Shown: positions 46,001-59,300 of the stretch, piece by piece | Position numbering within the stretch: position 1 is the stretch's first letter | Layout: every line of letters begins with the position of its first letter | Assembly: GCA_031769625.1 (NCBI GenBank) | Contig: JAUIMM010000213.1 | Coordinates: 4,235,501-4,299,500, forward strand | Length of the DNA: 64,000 nt | Direction of reading: 5' to 3' | Source: Taudactylus pleione | Taxonomy: Eukaryota > Chordata > Amphibia > Anura > Myobatrachidae | The notes under the pieces: generated by a model | The model's database searches: none | What the model was told of the DNA's origin: nothing | Seen by the model: the letters and a program-made list of their open reading frames with translations, nothing else | Made by a program: the position numbers and the translations under genes

Positions 46001-49000
46001 ACAGTTTGATTATTACCATTTTGAGCCTTGCTGACCGCTGCAGTGAGGCGCAGGATACTGTTTATTCTGTTATTTGATGCATTCCTTTTTAGGAGTGCAG
46101 ATAAATACTAAGTAACAACAACAATAATAATAAAATCTACCAGACTAACATAGATAATTATCAATCTGTGATTATCTGAGCTGTAGTAATAATGCAACCT
46201 GATTAGGGATGATGTTAACATTGCAATAACACTATTCATTGGTAGCACAACCTAGAGTTACTTATGAGCACCATACGAATTGATTAAGTCAGAATATTAA
46301 CTGACAGTATATAGCGGTATTAATGTAACGCTATTCTATACTCACAAACCAATGTGTACTATATCAGGTAAATAAAATCATACACATGAGATAATAAATG
46401 TGATTTGTAGAAGTGTGATTCACCGCACAGATTATTATCCGAGCCTTGCTGTCAGCTGCAGTGAGGCACAGAATACTGCTTATTCTGTGATTAAGGTGCG
46501 TATCCACTAGGCGATCAAACAGGCCGATTGAACGATAACGACATCGTTATCGTTCAATCACTTGTTAATAGTCAGCAAATCGGGTATTTTAAAGTAAAAA
46601 ATGGCCAGCGATGCACGTGCCCACTGGTCGTTTTTGACATCTATCATCACCCGTACATCTATCATCACACCAGGTTCAGCATGTACAGGGATGATGGATG
46701 TGACTACACTGAACGACTGAACGTTCAGTGTAGGCACATCAGACTGTGAAACGACAGCACGATTACAATGTCGTAATCGTGTTCTCGTTTCACAGTCTAA
46801 GTGGATACGCACCTTTACATTCTTCCTTTCTTTTGGGACTGTTCATGGAGACAATATAACATTGATAATAACAAGATATACTAGGACACTATATAGATAA
46901 TAAGTAATGTAATGTGATTATCTGACTATTAAAGGATTGAACCAGCAGTCATGCCTTATATTAAAGGAGGACATTATTGCTGAAGTTTCCACAACATATA
47001 GTACTTTTTTCACAATAAATACGATTTTTCCACTTAAGTAGATGCGATATTATTACCACCAATATTAGTGAATTCCTTTATTTATTTAGCTCTATGACCA
47101 ACAAGGAGCATTTATATGTAGGTTATTAGACATATTGAATATACATACAACATATAATTTTGCTCCGGTCTAACATAGTAAGTTGCTTTCATAATACTGG
47201 GAAATTGAAATAGTGGACCCTGCTTTTTTTATACATTATTTCTTCACATTTTTCTATCTTTATACACTAATCTATATGTATATTTATCAACTCAATTAAT
47301 TTTTTTGCCTCTTTCTTTTTTCACTGTACCATTCCCAGTGAATAGAATTTTTAGTATAATAACTAATAAAAGGCAAGTTTTAAAGTACTGATTTTGTGCA
47401 TGTGTGCCAATCTCTAACAACTCCTAGCCTCTTTTTGCTTAATATAGTCTCACTAAGGTTGGATTAGGTCTGCACCCCCATAAATTGAACACTACTGGTT
47501 GCTAATTATTATGGGGCCTTATATATGACCGTAACTTGTTATATATTGGAGTGTGCAGATATACTCTTTCTCTAGAATTGTGGTGAGCTTGCATACAGGC
47601 CATGGCGGTTGAGTGCATTACTTATTGTTTTCTTTGAAACAATTGTACCTGCTAATTCCAGGTCTTTCTGAAGCTCTCCACAAGTGGTCCTTGGACAACT
47701 CTTCTGATAATTCTTTTCACTCCTCTGTCAGAAATCTTGCCAGGGGCACCTGGTCGTGGCCGGTTTATGGTGAAATTATGTTCTTTCCACTTCCGGATTA
47801 TGGCCCCAACAGTGCTCACTAGAACATTCAGAAGTTTAGAAATCCTTCTGTAACCAATGCCATCAGTATGTTTTGCAATAACCAAGATTGCGAAGGTCTT
47901 GAGAAAGCTCTTTGCTTTACCCATCATGAGATGTTTCTTGTGTGACACCTTTTTATATGCCATAAGTTGGGACTGAACCATCTTCTATTAATTTGCACTG
48001 ACAAGGGGCAGGATTGCTTTCTAATTACTGATAGATTTAAGCTCCTGTCTTGGTTTTCCATGCCTTTTTGCACCTCCCTTTCTTCATGTGTTCAATACTT
48101 TTTCCCTGTGTCATTTCACATTATTACACATAACTTCATTTATGGGCATCTATGGTTTGATTTGTTTGCATGTGTGGATTGCATGGGTTGTTGCAGATGT
48201 TTGGTGAAAATTTCATTACAATAGCCCCAGTACAAATATATTTACTGAGAAAAATTTTGTGTTCAATACTTATTTTACCCGCTGTGTATGAATGTTCTTG
48301 GTACATGTGGGCCTAGAATTGTATTTATGTATTTTTTTTTTTCGTTTTCTATTTTTAGTGATACAATATCTTTTGAAAAGGCTTACTGTGAGTATAGACT
48401 TAATAAAATTGAAAATGCCTTAAAAACGATAGAAAATGCCCCTCAAAAAACAGAAGAACTAAAGGAACTTCAGGGACAAGTGGTAAGTGTCTCCTAAGCT
48501 GTTTGTATGAAAAAATGTCTGTTTTAAAATGTGCTTTTTTTCCTTTCACATATGAATCCATCAAGTGCATTGGTTTCATCAGAAATATAGTTCTCGTGTT
48601 TAAGTATGTTTTTTATAGGTGGAGAATGAGATCAAAACGTTAGTTTTAGATTAATTATTCCCAGTTATATTTATGCAATTGGTGCAGCAGGGAAAGTTAA
48701 GCTGGGTACACACTAAAAGACATTTTAAACAAATTTGCAGATGACCATTCGTTACGTCAAATTCTTTAAGTCTTCCAGTGTGTACACACTATGTCACAGT
48801 ATACGGGTCCGACTGGTGATATTGTTAGCAGGGGCCATGCTGCCGAATGTAGCATGGCCCCTGCCGGCATCGGCATGTGCCAGGTCCCGTCGCTAACTAG
48901 GTCGGTACACACTAGTCATTGTCTAGTGTGTACACAGCTTTACTACAAAGTAGGAATGTGCAGGTCGGATTAGTTCGGTTTTGCACGCCGGGTTCGGATT

Positions 49001-52000
49001 TTTTCCCTCCAAAAAACGGAACTCAGAAAGAGGCAACAGTCATCTTTCATGGACAAACATCATTCCTAGATTTTTGTCCAGGAATGATGTTTGTCCATGA
49101 AAGATGACGTTTTGTCTTTTTCTGAGTCCCGTTTTTTGGAGGGGAAAAAATCCAGACCTGGCGTGCAAAACCGAACTAATCCGAGCCTGCACGTCCCTAC
49201 TACAAAGTGTACTTGGCTTGGTCTTCTGCATATGATGGTGACTAACCAGATGCAAAGAATATTCCGTTTACATGGATCTAGAAGTGCTGCCTGGAAGGAG
49301 AAATTTACCCTATTCTTTATCTAATATCCCACCTATTTCTGCATTCAAACAAATGAGCGATAAATATCCAGGAATCAAATAGTTTGGTTATTGGCTACTC
49401 CTTGCCTGATTGACCTTGAGGAGCTACTTAACACCTGGCCATCATATTTACCATAACTACAACCACTGCAGGATTAAACCTCTTCCGTGATAACTGCATA
49501 TAGCTGTTTGTCTTTTAAAAATCTGCATTCCATTTGTTTAATCCACAAATAGCACACATTTTAAACTGGTGCAGTTCCTAATAATGGATAAAGTGCATCA
49601 CATAAATAAAGTGTTATTATTTTAAACTAAAGTTTTTCGCTATTTTCAATAATTATCATTGATGGTTTTAGGTTCCTAAACAACATTTGCTCATAACTGC
49701 TTATAGTGGTCAGTAATTGAAGGAAGACACCCCACCCAAACCAATTATGAAAAGTGAAAATCCATGTGGTCATTTAATCTTAAAATTGTGTTTGTATTTA
49801 AGTAAATATCTTGTTTTTTCCTTGTTTTAAGCTATATAGATTGGAGCGTTATGAAGAGTGTTTATCTGTTTATCGAGATATCATTCGGAATTCTCAAGAT
49901 GATTATGATGAAGAGAGACAGACAAATCTGTCTGCTGTGGTGGCTGCTATGAGTATTTGGGGGACAGCGATGCCAGTAAGTGTCTCTATAATAAATGTTT
50001 TGTTAGTAGCAATTACTGTGTTTTCATTAATGAAGTCACATTGACTTTCATAGTACAGCCACCATGAGTATTAACCTCATAGTAAACCGTTACATTGTGA
50101 TTTCTTGCATAGTGTAGACACCAGTAGAAGGAAGCAGCTTCAAGTATCACACTAACCTTTCACTCCTGTAGGGGACGGAGTACGGAATGTTATGTACATA
50201 TAAAAAATAACATTGATACATACAAGGTAAAGGTAGATTATAGGGAAAAGAGAATAAAACCCTTAATGCTGTGTGTATTTTGTCTAACAACCCTTGATAT
50301 TTTAACATTCTTATTTTCATGGTTTTATAGGAGGACTTTGGCTTGCAGGAGACCTCCTATGAACTTTGCTACAATGCAGCCTGTACTTTAATAGGCATGG
50401 GCAAGCTGAGTGAAGCAATGAATAAGCTACAAGAAGCTGAAAGTAAGCAAATCTAGGCAAGCTTTGCAGAATGTTACATATTGCCTGTTTTCTACTGTTT
50501 CCTTAGGGTTCCACTTGGTGTAATGTGAAGGTGCCTGAATAGAACTATGGATAGGTACACACTACACGATGTGTGTACCCAGCGACAGGGCGATGCGATC
50601 CAGCAATACATCACGCCATTGTCTACACACTGCATGATCGTGTACACACTGCATGCTGCTGTGTATAGTGGTAGGATGATTCCATGCTGCATTTAGCAGC
50701 TTGGTGTCGTTAATTACATTGTCCCATCTGACGTGCAGCACATCAGATGGGAAGATGCGATGAACACGCTCATCTCTCCTTTCTGCAGTCAGTGTTTTAT
50801 TGCTATAGTGTCTGGCAACATTACTTTATAGTTTCATTGTGTCAAGGGGATTACAGCATTGGCTTCATAATGTTCATTACCAAATAATTATAATTTTGTT
50901 GATTGAGGGCCTGTTTCAGAGGGTATGCAAACCCAATGGGTTGTATACTACTCTAATTATGACAGACCTGCCATGCGCAGGATCTGTACTGCGCATGTGC
51001 AGGTCTCTCTCTCGCTGTTTGACAGGCTGCATGTGATTGGGGGCGGAGAGGCCTCTGCTGCAGAAAATGGGGGCTTCTCACTACCGTTTTCGGGGACTGC
51101 CAAAGCAGACTTCCTGGCCCCTACTACGGAGCTGTGAGGGCCAATCTGAGTAACCTCTCAGTTTCCCGATGGTCTTGCAGAAAATCTGATGCTGTGTCTT
51201 AGGACGCATCACTCGGATCTGCAATGCAGTCAGGGGGTGTCTATATACACCAGACACCACCTGATGCATTTGTATTGTATTGCACAGCTGCTTCCCTGCA
51301 GCTATGCGATACAGTACAACTTTGAATCAGGCCCTGAGTCCTTACAGTAGTTTAATCTATGTATACTCAACAGTTTGAGTAGAATATAAGGCATTTGAGT
51401 CCTATGAGCGCTAGGGGGCTATTCAATTCTCTGCTTAGCTGCAATGTCCTGTTCCTGAACAGCACATAGAGGAGCACAAGAAACCTAAGAAATCACATGT
51501 ACATAAGTATTCACAGCCTTTGCCATGAAGCTCAAAATTGAGCTCAGGTGCATCCTGTTTCCACTGATCATTCTTGAGATGTTGCTACAGCTTAATTGGA
51601 GTCTACCTGTGGTAAATCCAGTTGTTTGGACATGATTTTGAAAGGCATACACCTGTCTATATAAGGTCCCTCACTTGACAGTGCATGTCAGAGCATAAAC
51701 CAAGCATGAAGTCCAAGGAATTGTCTGTAGACCTCTGGGACAAGATTGTCTCGAGGCACAAATCTGGGGAAGGGTACAGAAAAATATCTGCTGCTTTGAA
51801 GGTCCCAATGAGCACAGTGGCCTCCATCATCCGTAAATGGAAGAAGTTCAGAACCACCAGGACTCTTTTCAGGATACGTGCGCAGCCGAAAATCGCTGAA
51901 TGTTCGACCCACTTCCCTGCTAATACTTCAGAATTAATTTTAGTTCGCTTTATTGGTGTCTCTATTCAGAATATGGTAATTCTATGTATATCAATTATTA

Positions 52001-53036
52001 TTTTTTTTTTACCTTTCTCTCCTTCATAGAACTCTGCAGACAATCCATTTCAGAAGATACCGTAAGTATTATTTTTACAATGCTGGTTAATTTATGGGAT
52101 ATATTTAATTACTAGTATGCCCGTGGCGAACATTTCGCTAATTTGAACCCAGAACAATGCTTCGCTAGATAATGCCTAGATCATATGTTAATACGACGGA
52201 ATCGGGTATTAAAAGATGTGTGTGAAACATAACCGGCTAAGCCACGCCCTATTATGGTTTGTGGGGATTTTTTTTATTGTAACATTTTGCCAATTTGTAA
52301 GTGCAATTATATATTTGGCCATGGACTTTGAAGCAAAAGGGAACATTTCCAGGGGGTATTGTAAGCTGAGCCCCTATAGATGCAAATGATAATGCACTGT
52401 TACTCCGTCTCATTGTCTCCCAGCCTCCTGCCAATCAGTGGCTGCTGGCTGTTCCCGTGGAAAGCAGAGAAAAGAGGTGTTGTTTTCGAGGCGCAAGCCT
52501 GGTGCTGATTGGCTGGGAGTTGCGAGCCTGGAATTGACGTGTTTGGGAAAGTAGGTGAGGGAAGAGCGCCCCCTACAGCAGTAGCCTCCGGTGTTGTGCC
52601 GCCCGCGCGCCCTCCCTCATTATGTAATAGCTACGTGACGCAGCCAGATGGCCAATCAGGAGCCGAAGTGGGCAGAACATAAATAGTGTCCGAACATGGC
52701 TAGGGCGCCGTGTCCATGTGAGAGCACAGACCACCAGTAGTGCGTGAGAACAGCAGCCGGCAGCATTCACACCCTATCCTGCTTCCCCTGGGTCACTGTG
52801 CCGGCTCTGTGTTTTGCTAGTTTTCTTGACATTTTAAGGTTAGCTATACCAAAGCATTTATTATGGTTTTTGCTGATTTTTATTTATTTATTTTTCAGCT
52901 AATTTTATTAGTTTTATTCCAATTTCTGTCATTTATTGCTGATTTGAAATCCATCGTAAAAGAATCACATGAATATCTTAATTTAGTCTGTGATATATTC
53001 AAATTCAAAGAGCGTTCTGGACCAAGGGACTAAGCA

Positions 53037-53068
<32 letters not shown>

Positions 53069-53335
53069 CCAAATAAATGAGGAGGCACTCCAAGTCTTGC
53101 GTGAAAAATGTGTATTAGGAACAGTCAACGTTTCGGGGACAGTCACCCCTTCGTCCTGACGAAGGGGTGACTGTCCCCGAAACGTTGACTGTTCCTAATA
53201 CACATTTTTCACGCAAGACTTGGAGTGCCTCCTCATTTATTTGGATGTGCAAAAGGGGTATGGTATACTCTTAAGGAAGGCACCCAAGCATATATACTCA
53301 AGGTGTTAGCTGCCTCGGAGTGCCGGGTGATATTG

Positions 53336-53397
<62 letters not shown>

Positions 53398-56300
53398 CTA
53401 GAGTAATTTTAAACATGGAGTTTACAGGGAGAAATGTAAAAACGTGTATGTGTTTTGACATGCAGTGTACATGCAAACAAAGGCCCTCATTCAGAGTCGT
53501 ACGCTCTGAGCAGAGCGCACGCTCTGAATGAGGGCCGCCCTCCATGAAAATGGAGCGTCCTCCTGGATGCTCGTATAGCTGTGGGTCACCACCCACAGGC
53601 TATACGAGCGTGCAGTTTGATGGCCGCGATGGTCTTGACCATCGCGACCATCGAATTTGCGAGCCGGAGCCTGCGGTTGAGGTTTTCAACCGCAAGCTCC
53701 GGAGTGATTTTGGCTCTATCAGAGCCAAAATCACTCCCACTGACATCACTAGTGATGTCAGTGGGCCGGCTTCTGACGGGAGGCACGCCCGTCAGGGAGG
53801 CACGCCTACCAAAGGGGGCGTGCTGTCAATCAACATCGACAGCACGCCCCCTTTGATCAGACACAACGAGCGAAGGACTTTCCTTCGCTCGTCGCGTCTG
53901 GCGCATGCGCACGACGGAGCTCCCTCCGTCGTGCGCATGCTCAGTGCACACCATCGACCCACTTGCGAGCGGACAGCCGCTTGCGAGTGGGTCTGAATCA
54001 GGCCCAAAGCCTTTAATAACCGGGAGAGGGCACTGTAACCATACATCATACTTTGGTTTTTTGTTTGTTTTTTTCTTTGCTTTAAAATGCCTATGTGCAC
54101 ATACCCTTGATTGTATGACCAGCCAAGAAATAAAATGCACAATAACCTATTTGCTTATGGTATTCTTTCACTTTTATACAAATATAAGGCCACTTATGTA
54201 AGAGGAATGCAATGTGTGTTCCTGAGGGGATAGTTACATTTTGGTAACAGATTTATTTCTGCTGCATTATCACACTGTATACAGGGCTTTTTAATCTTCT
54301 TTCTTGTATTGTGTTCTCAGGACTTGACAGAAGAAGACATAGATGCTGAATTGGCCATAATCCATGGTCAGATGGCTTATGTTATGCAGCTACAAGGCTA
54401 CATAGATGATGCTCTTAAGCTTAATAATCAAATCGTCAAATTAAAGTAAGGATTGAAATACAGTCAAACTCTTCTCCCACATTTGTATCCCACCTAATAG
54501 TTTCTTTCCTTGCAGGCCCACTGATGTTGGGTTGTTGGCTGTTGTGGCAAATAACATCATAACCATTAACAAGGTATGAGTAACTGTATTATTTAAAGCA
54601 CACATTTAGAGTGGTGGTGTTCTGCTTAACAAGGAGCAGAACATGGACATTTTTATCCTTCAGTTTCTCTTTTTATTAAGGATCAAAACGTGTTTGACTC
54701 AAAGAAGAAAGTGAAGCTCACTAATGCGGAGGGAGTAGAACACAAGCTGGCTAAGCAACAACTCCAGGCTATTGAGTTTAACAAGGCTTTGCTCTCCATG
54801 TATACAAATCAGGTACGTAGTTTTTTGCGATCATCAACGCAAACAAAGACTACATTAGGTGCAGATAGAATTATTTTAATTAAAAGTATAGACTAAATAA
54901 CTATTTAGTTGTAAATTTTCCTCCTTAATGTTCCCTTGTCAGCAATTAGTGGGATCACAGTACCTATGCTCAGTGTTATGTTTGGTATCGGGTCACCATT
55001 CTATGCTACGCTGGTTCCCTAAACAGAACAAATTGCATTATGAACTTTGATTTTGTTAGCAGTCACCATCATTACTTTTTATTAAACAGCAATGATGCTA
55101 TCATATTTATTATTGAGAAAGTAGGCAAGTTTGCAGAGAAAGAATTGTCTCCTATTACATGTTTGGTTCCTTTAAAACTGATGCATGCTTTACTAGGAGT
55201 TCAGAGAGAGAAATAAATCCATATAAATGTACAGATACTGTAATGAATGTATAGGGGAGTGTAGAAGAAATGTAATTGTTGTGTGTATTGTACTTTCCAG
55301 TAATAGCAAATCACTAACTGAAACGTATGTATTGCACTCAACAGGCAGAACAATGTAGAAAGCTGGCCGCCAGTTTACAGGCTCAGAACCCCGAGCACAT
55401 GCTTCCTGTGCTCATTCAGGCTGCCCAGTTGTGTCGTGAGAAGCAGCATTCAAAGGCTATAGACCTGCTACAGGTATACATTTCCATAGCATTCTGCTTT
55501 ATTATATCTGGTGCACAGAAACTAGTTTCACCTTCAGATTACTTATTCTCTTGTGCACCGGTAGCTTTGTCTGTGGGTTTAATATGTGCTGTCAACCATG
55601 TCTTTATATCATTAGGCACCATGTATTAGTTGTTTTGGAGTATGTTACAAAGCTGCTGTATGGTTACAATGTAATAAATGCAACGAAAACCTGCAGGGCT
55701 GTGTTTTATCCCATGAGGACACTATTTAACATCTCTTCCTTATAATGGGCTAAAAAGAGAGTGGGGCTGTTACAGAGATGACCACATGTCTGTCTAGAGT
55801 GTCTTGTGTGAATTTGCACTGCTGATGGTCAGAAAAGTAGCACGACTACTTCTGTGGCTATGCATTCTGAACACATAGATCCTTATAATTAAAGTGTCTG
55901 CACTGAGTGGGTAAAGTTCAGGCAAAGGTCTGCGGAGCATGCATGCAGACCTGCAAATATTTCCAGATGCGCCTGTTTGGTGGTGTGTCTTTTGCACCTG
56001 CTATAGGGAGTTGCAGATACATGCTTATGATGACTTTTGGAAAGTTGCAGCATATACAGTACTGAGCAAAAGGCAGGTGTGGGAAAACTGCTGCAAAGTA
56101 AGAATGCTTTCAAAAATGGAAGCGTTTATAGTTTATTTTTATCAATTAACAATATACAAAGTGAATGAACAGACGAGAAATCTAAATCAAATCAATATTT
56201 GGTGTGACCACCCTTTTGCCTTCAAAACAGCATCAATTCTTCTAAGTTCACTTCCACAAAGTAAATGTGTATATTTCCCCCTCCCTGAATTAATAACTGA

Positions 56301-59300
56301 TGAAGAACGAGAGATCATTTTAGATTATGATGATTGTCTGTTAAATTTCACAGGATTTTGCAGACCAACACCCGAATACAGCACCACAAATCAAACTAAC
56401 AATGGCACAGTTGAAACTTGTACAAGGTGTGTATTAGTACCTTACCATATACAAGTGTAAAAAATTTCTTTTGGTGTAAAATAGTTACTAATCTACTCCA
56501 CCAGCTTAGTTATCAACAATTTATTTTCAGGTAATGTAACCAAGGCATGCATGATCATGAAAAGCATAAAAGAAATGGAGCATAGACCTGGCATGGTAAG
56601 TGCTAAGCGACTAGTAAATGTTGTTTTGTGATGTATTTTCTCACACCCCAAAAGGCTTTTCAGTTTGTGTGAAGTGAGGGAGCCACCAAATAGGAGTTGG
56701 GACTTGTACACAACAAAGTACCCAATGATACCCAGCTGTTCTAAGTTTCAACATACATTTATTGTATTTTTTAATACTTTAGGTAAGCCTGGCTGTCTCC
56801 TTAACAGCTGCATCTCTGTGGATTGCACATGGCCATGAAAACTGATGTTATTTTGTTTGCCCTGAGTTGTCTTATTTACCCATAATCATTTATATTCCCT
56901 TTTCCCCTCTTATAACAAAGGCTGGGAGTATGACCTAGCAGAAAGGGATGGGAGTTTTATGTATAAATTGTAATGCTGTGCTTAATATGTTCTAGAATTT
57001 GGGATTGTAGTGGTTGGTACACTTGGAAGGTGATCATATGTAATCCGTTCCCTGTTTTATTAGGGCAGCACAGATGGTGTAATGGTTAGCATTACTGCCT
57101 CACAGCACTGAGGTCGTTGGTTCGATACCCACTACGGCCCTAACTGTGTGGAGTTTGTATATTCTCCCTGTGCTTGCGTGGGTTTCCTCCGGGTTCTCCG
57201 GTTTCCTCCCACACTCCAAAAATATACTGGTAGGTTAATTGGCTCCTAACAAAATTACCCCTATTGTGTGCATGTGGTAGGGAATATAGATTGTAAGCTC
57301 CACTGGGGCAGGGACTGATGTGAATGGCCGAATATTCTCTGTAAAAGCGCTGCGGAATATGTGTGCGCTATATAAATAACTGGTAATAAATAAATAAATT
57401 AGGCTGTGCAACTAGTGGCGTGTCATCTCTCTCTGGAGAATTGGTAATTGGGCAGCTATCTTTAAGAGCCTGCGCTTATGAAGTTAAAGTGGGCTGTTAC
57501 CTCTCCGGGAACCTGGTGTACAATTATAACCGACACCCTGGGGGTCTTGTTTAGCCAGCGGCTATTTTTTTTTTTTTTTTAAGGCACTCCTACAGAGCAA
57601 TTCAATTATTAATTCGTCTGAGCTAGAGAGGCGCTAGCATTTCTGATCGTACCTTCAGGAGGGTGCAAGCAAAAATGTGCGAGAAATCCATGGTTAGGGC
57701 TCCCTAACAAGGAGTTTTGACAAGTTCTGCCATTTTACACGGCTAAACCCCGTCTAATAGGGCGTGAAGAGGGCGATAATGAGCGCCCAGAACAATTGAA
57801 TTGCAAAATTATTGCCTCCCACACGACAATCGAATCTCAAAATTATTGCCCCCCCCCCCCCCTTCCAAAGCCTCAAAATGATTGACATACTGCTTGTGCC
57901 ACTTAAAGGGTAAACCTGTCAAGGCTGGGGCTTTTAGAATTGGTAAATGTCTTAATAGCTGCTGAGACTTAAGCCGTTGTTAGCAGCTTCTTTAGGAGCC
58001 CACCCTCTTTCCTCATCCAGTTAATGGTTTATTAGACCATTTTTGGCCCTAGATACATTCAAATTTAAGTAGTCTCGAGCAAAACCTTTTATTCTGGTGA
58101 AGACTGGGAGTTTATGTATCAAGCAGTGAAGAGCGTGGAGAACTTGCCCATACCAATCGGCTCCTACCTATTATTTTATAGCAATAGAAAATAGTGGTTG
58201 CTCATATCAACTTAATGGTTTTTCACAGGTGCTTGTAAAGGGAGGGGTTACTCTGTACTACAGAAAAAAATAAGAAACCATTGTTTCCCTCCAGCACACT
58301 GCAAAAAAACAAGAAAATTATTATAATACATTATTTTATAGACTGTACTTGATAACTGCTATTTCAAAACTGATTGGTTGCTATTGGCAACTACTCCATC
58401 GGTCCACATCTCCACGCTTTCACTGCTTGATATATAATCCCCATAAGGTTTTAAGCTTGAGAACAGCTGTTACAGGATGTTCAGACTGAATCAAGTAAAC
58501 CTAACAACAACCATTTACATTTTCTTGGTTATAAATAGCTCTTGCCTGATGCACCAATTTTTATCCCACTGACCTGCTAATTGGGGTTGCTTATGTAATC
58601 CTTCTCCAGGGTAGGATTGTGCCAGGGTATGTTGTCTTTCCCTTATGGAGTATGGGATTTGGTTACCACGTGCTATGTTGGGGACATTCAGGCAGGGCTA
58701 AGTATCCACAACATGATTGGAATGGGGCTCTAAACATGAAGGGATAAATGGAGGTTTTTGTGGTCAGGTTTGTCTGTATGCTGTTACTTCATGGCAGCTT
58801 GGTCTAAGTTAAATCTGTTTAGGGCTAGCTTTTATGTACAGCAGAGTAATATGAGAAGAACATTTGAAGATGGTGTAAACTATTGTTGCTAAACTCCAAA
58901 AAGCTTTGTTTTTTGGAGTTTAGTACATAATGGTCAGATCGTAGTCCCCATTGATAGTAATGGGGACTGCGATCTGCAGTGCTAATTAGCACTTTTCAGG
59001 AGATTTCACAGAAACCACCTGCAATATGTCATTAGTACATAGGAACAATAAACACAATTATGCTGAAACTGCAGTTTCTGCATAATTTTATGTAAAAAAT
59101 GGCTTGATACATAGGCACCTAAGAATGCTATACACCATGAAGCCAATAACAAGCACTGTTAGAGAGGAAATCCATGGAAAAAGTCTTAAGGACAGATCTA
59201 ATATGCCACAGTTTTTCAAAGCTTTGAACAATGTTTTTCAAAGAGCAATACAAATTCCTTTGAAATAAGTTGGTCATAGCTACCGATATCTTTGAAAAAC

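Noticed and set aside
53544..53996. Open frames of up to 150 codons on both strands
   Set aside because: They lie in the hairpin-tiled MITE. Palindromes produce matching frames on both strands and no protein family is recognisable.
57075..57140. tRNA-like A and B boxes considered as a tRNA gene
   Set aside because: The flanking body and L2-like tail show a SINE. No complete cloverleaf is formed.
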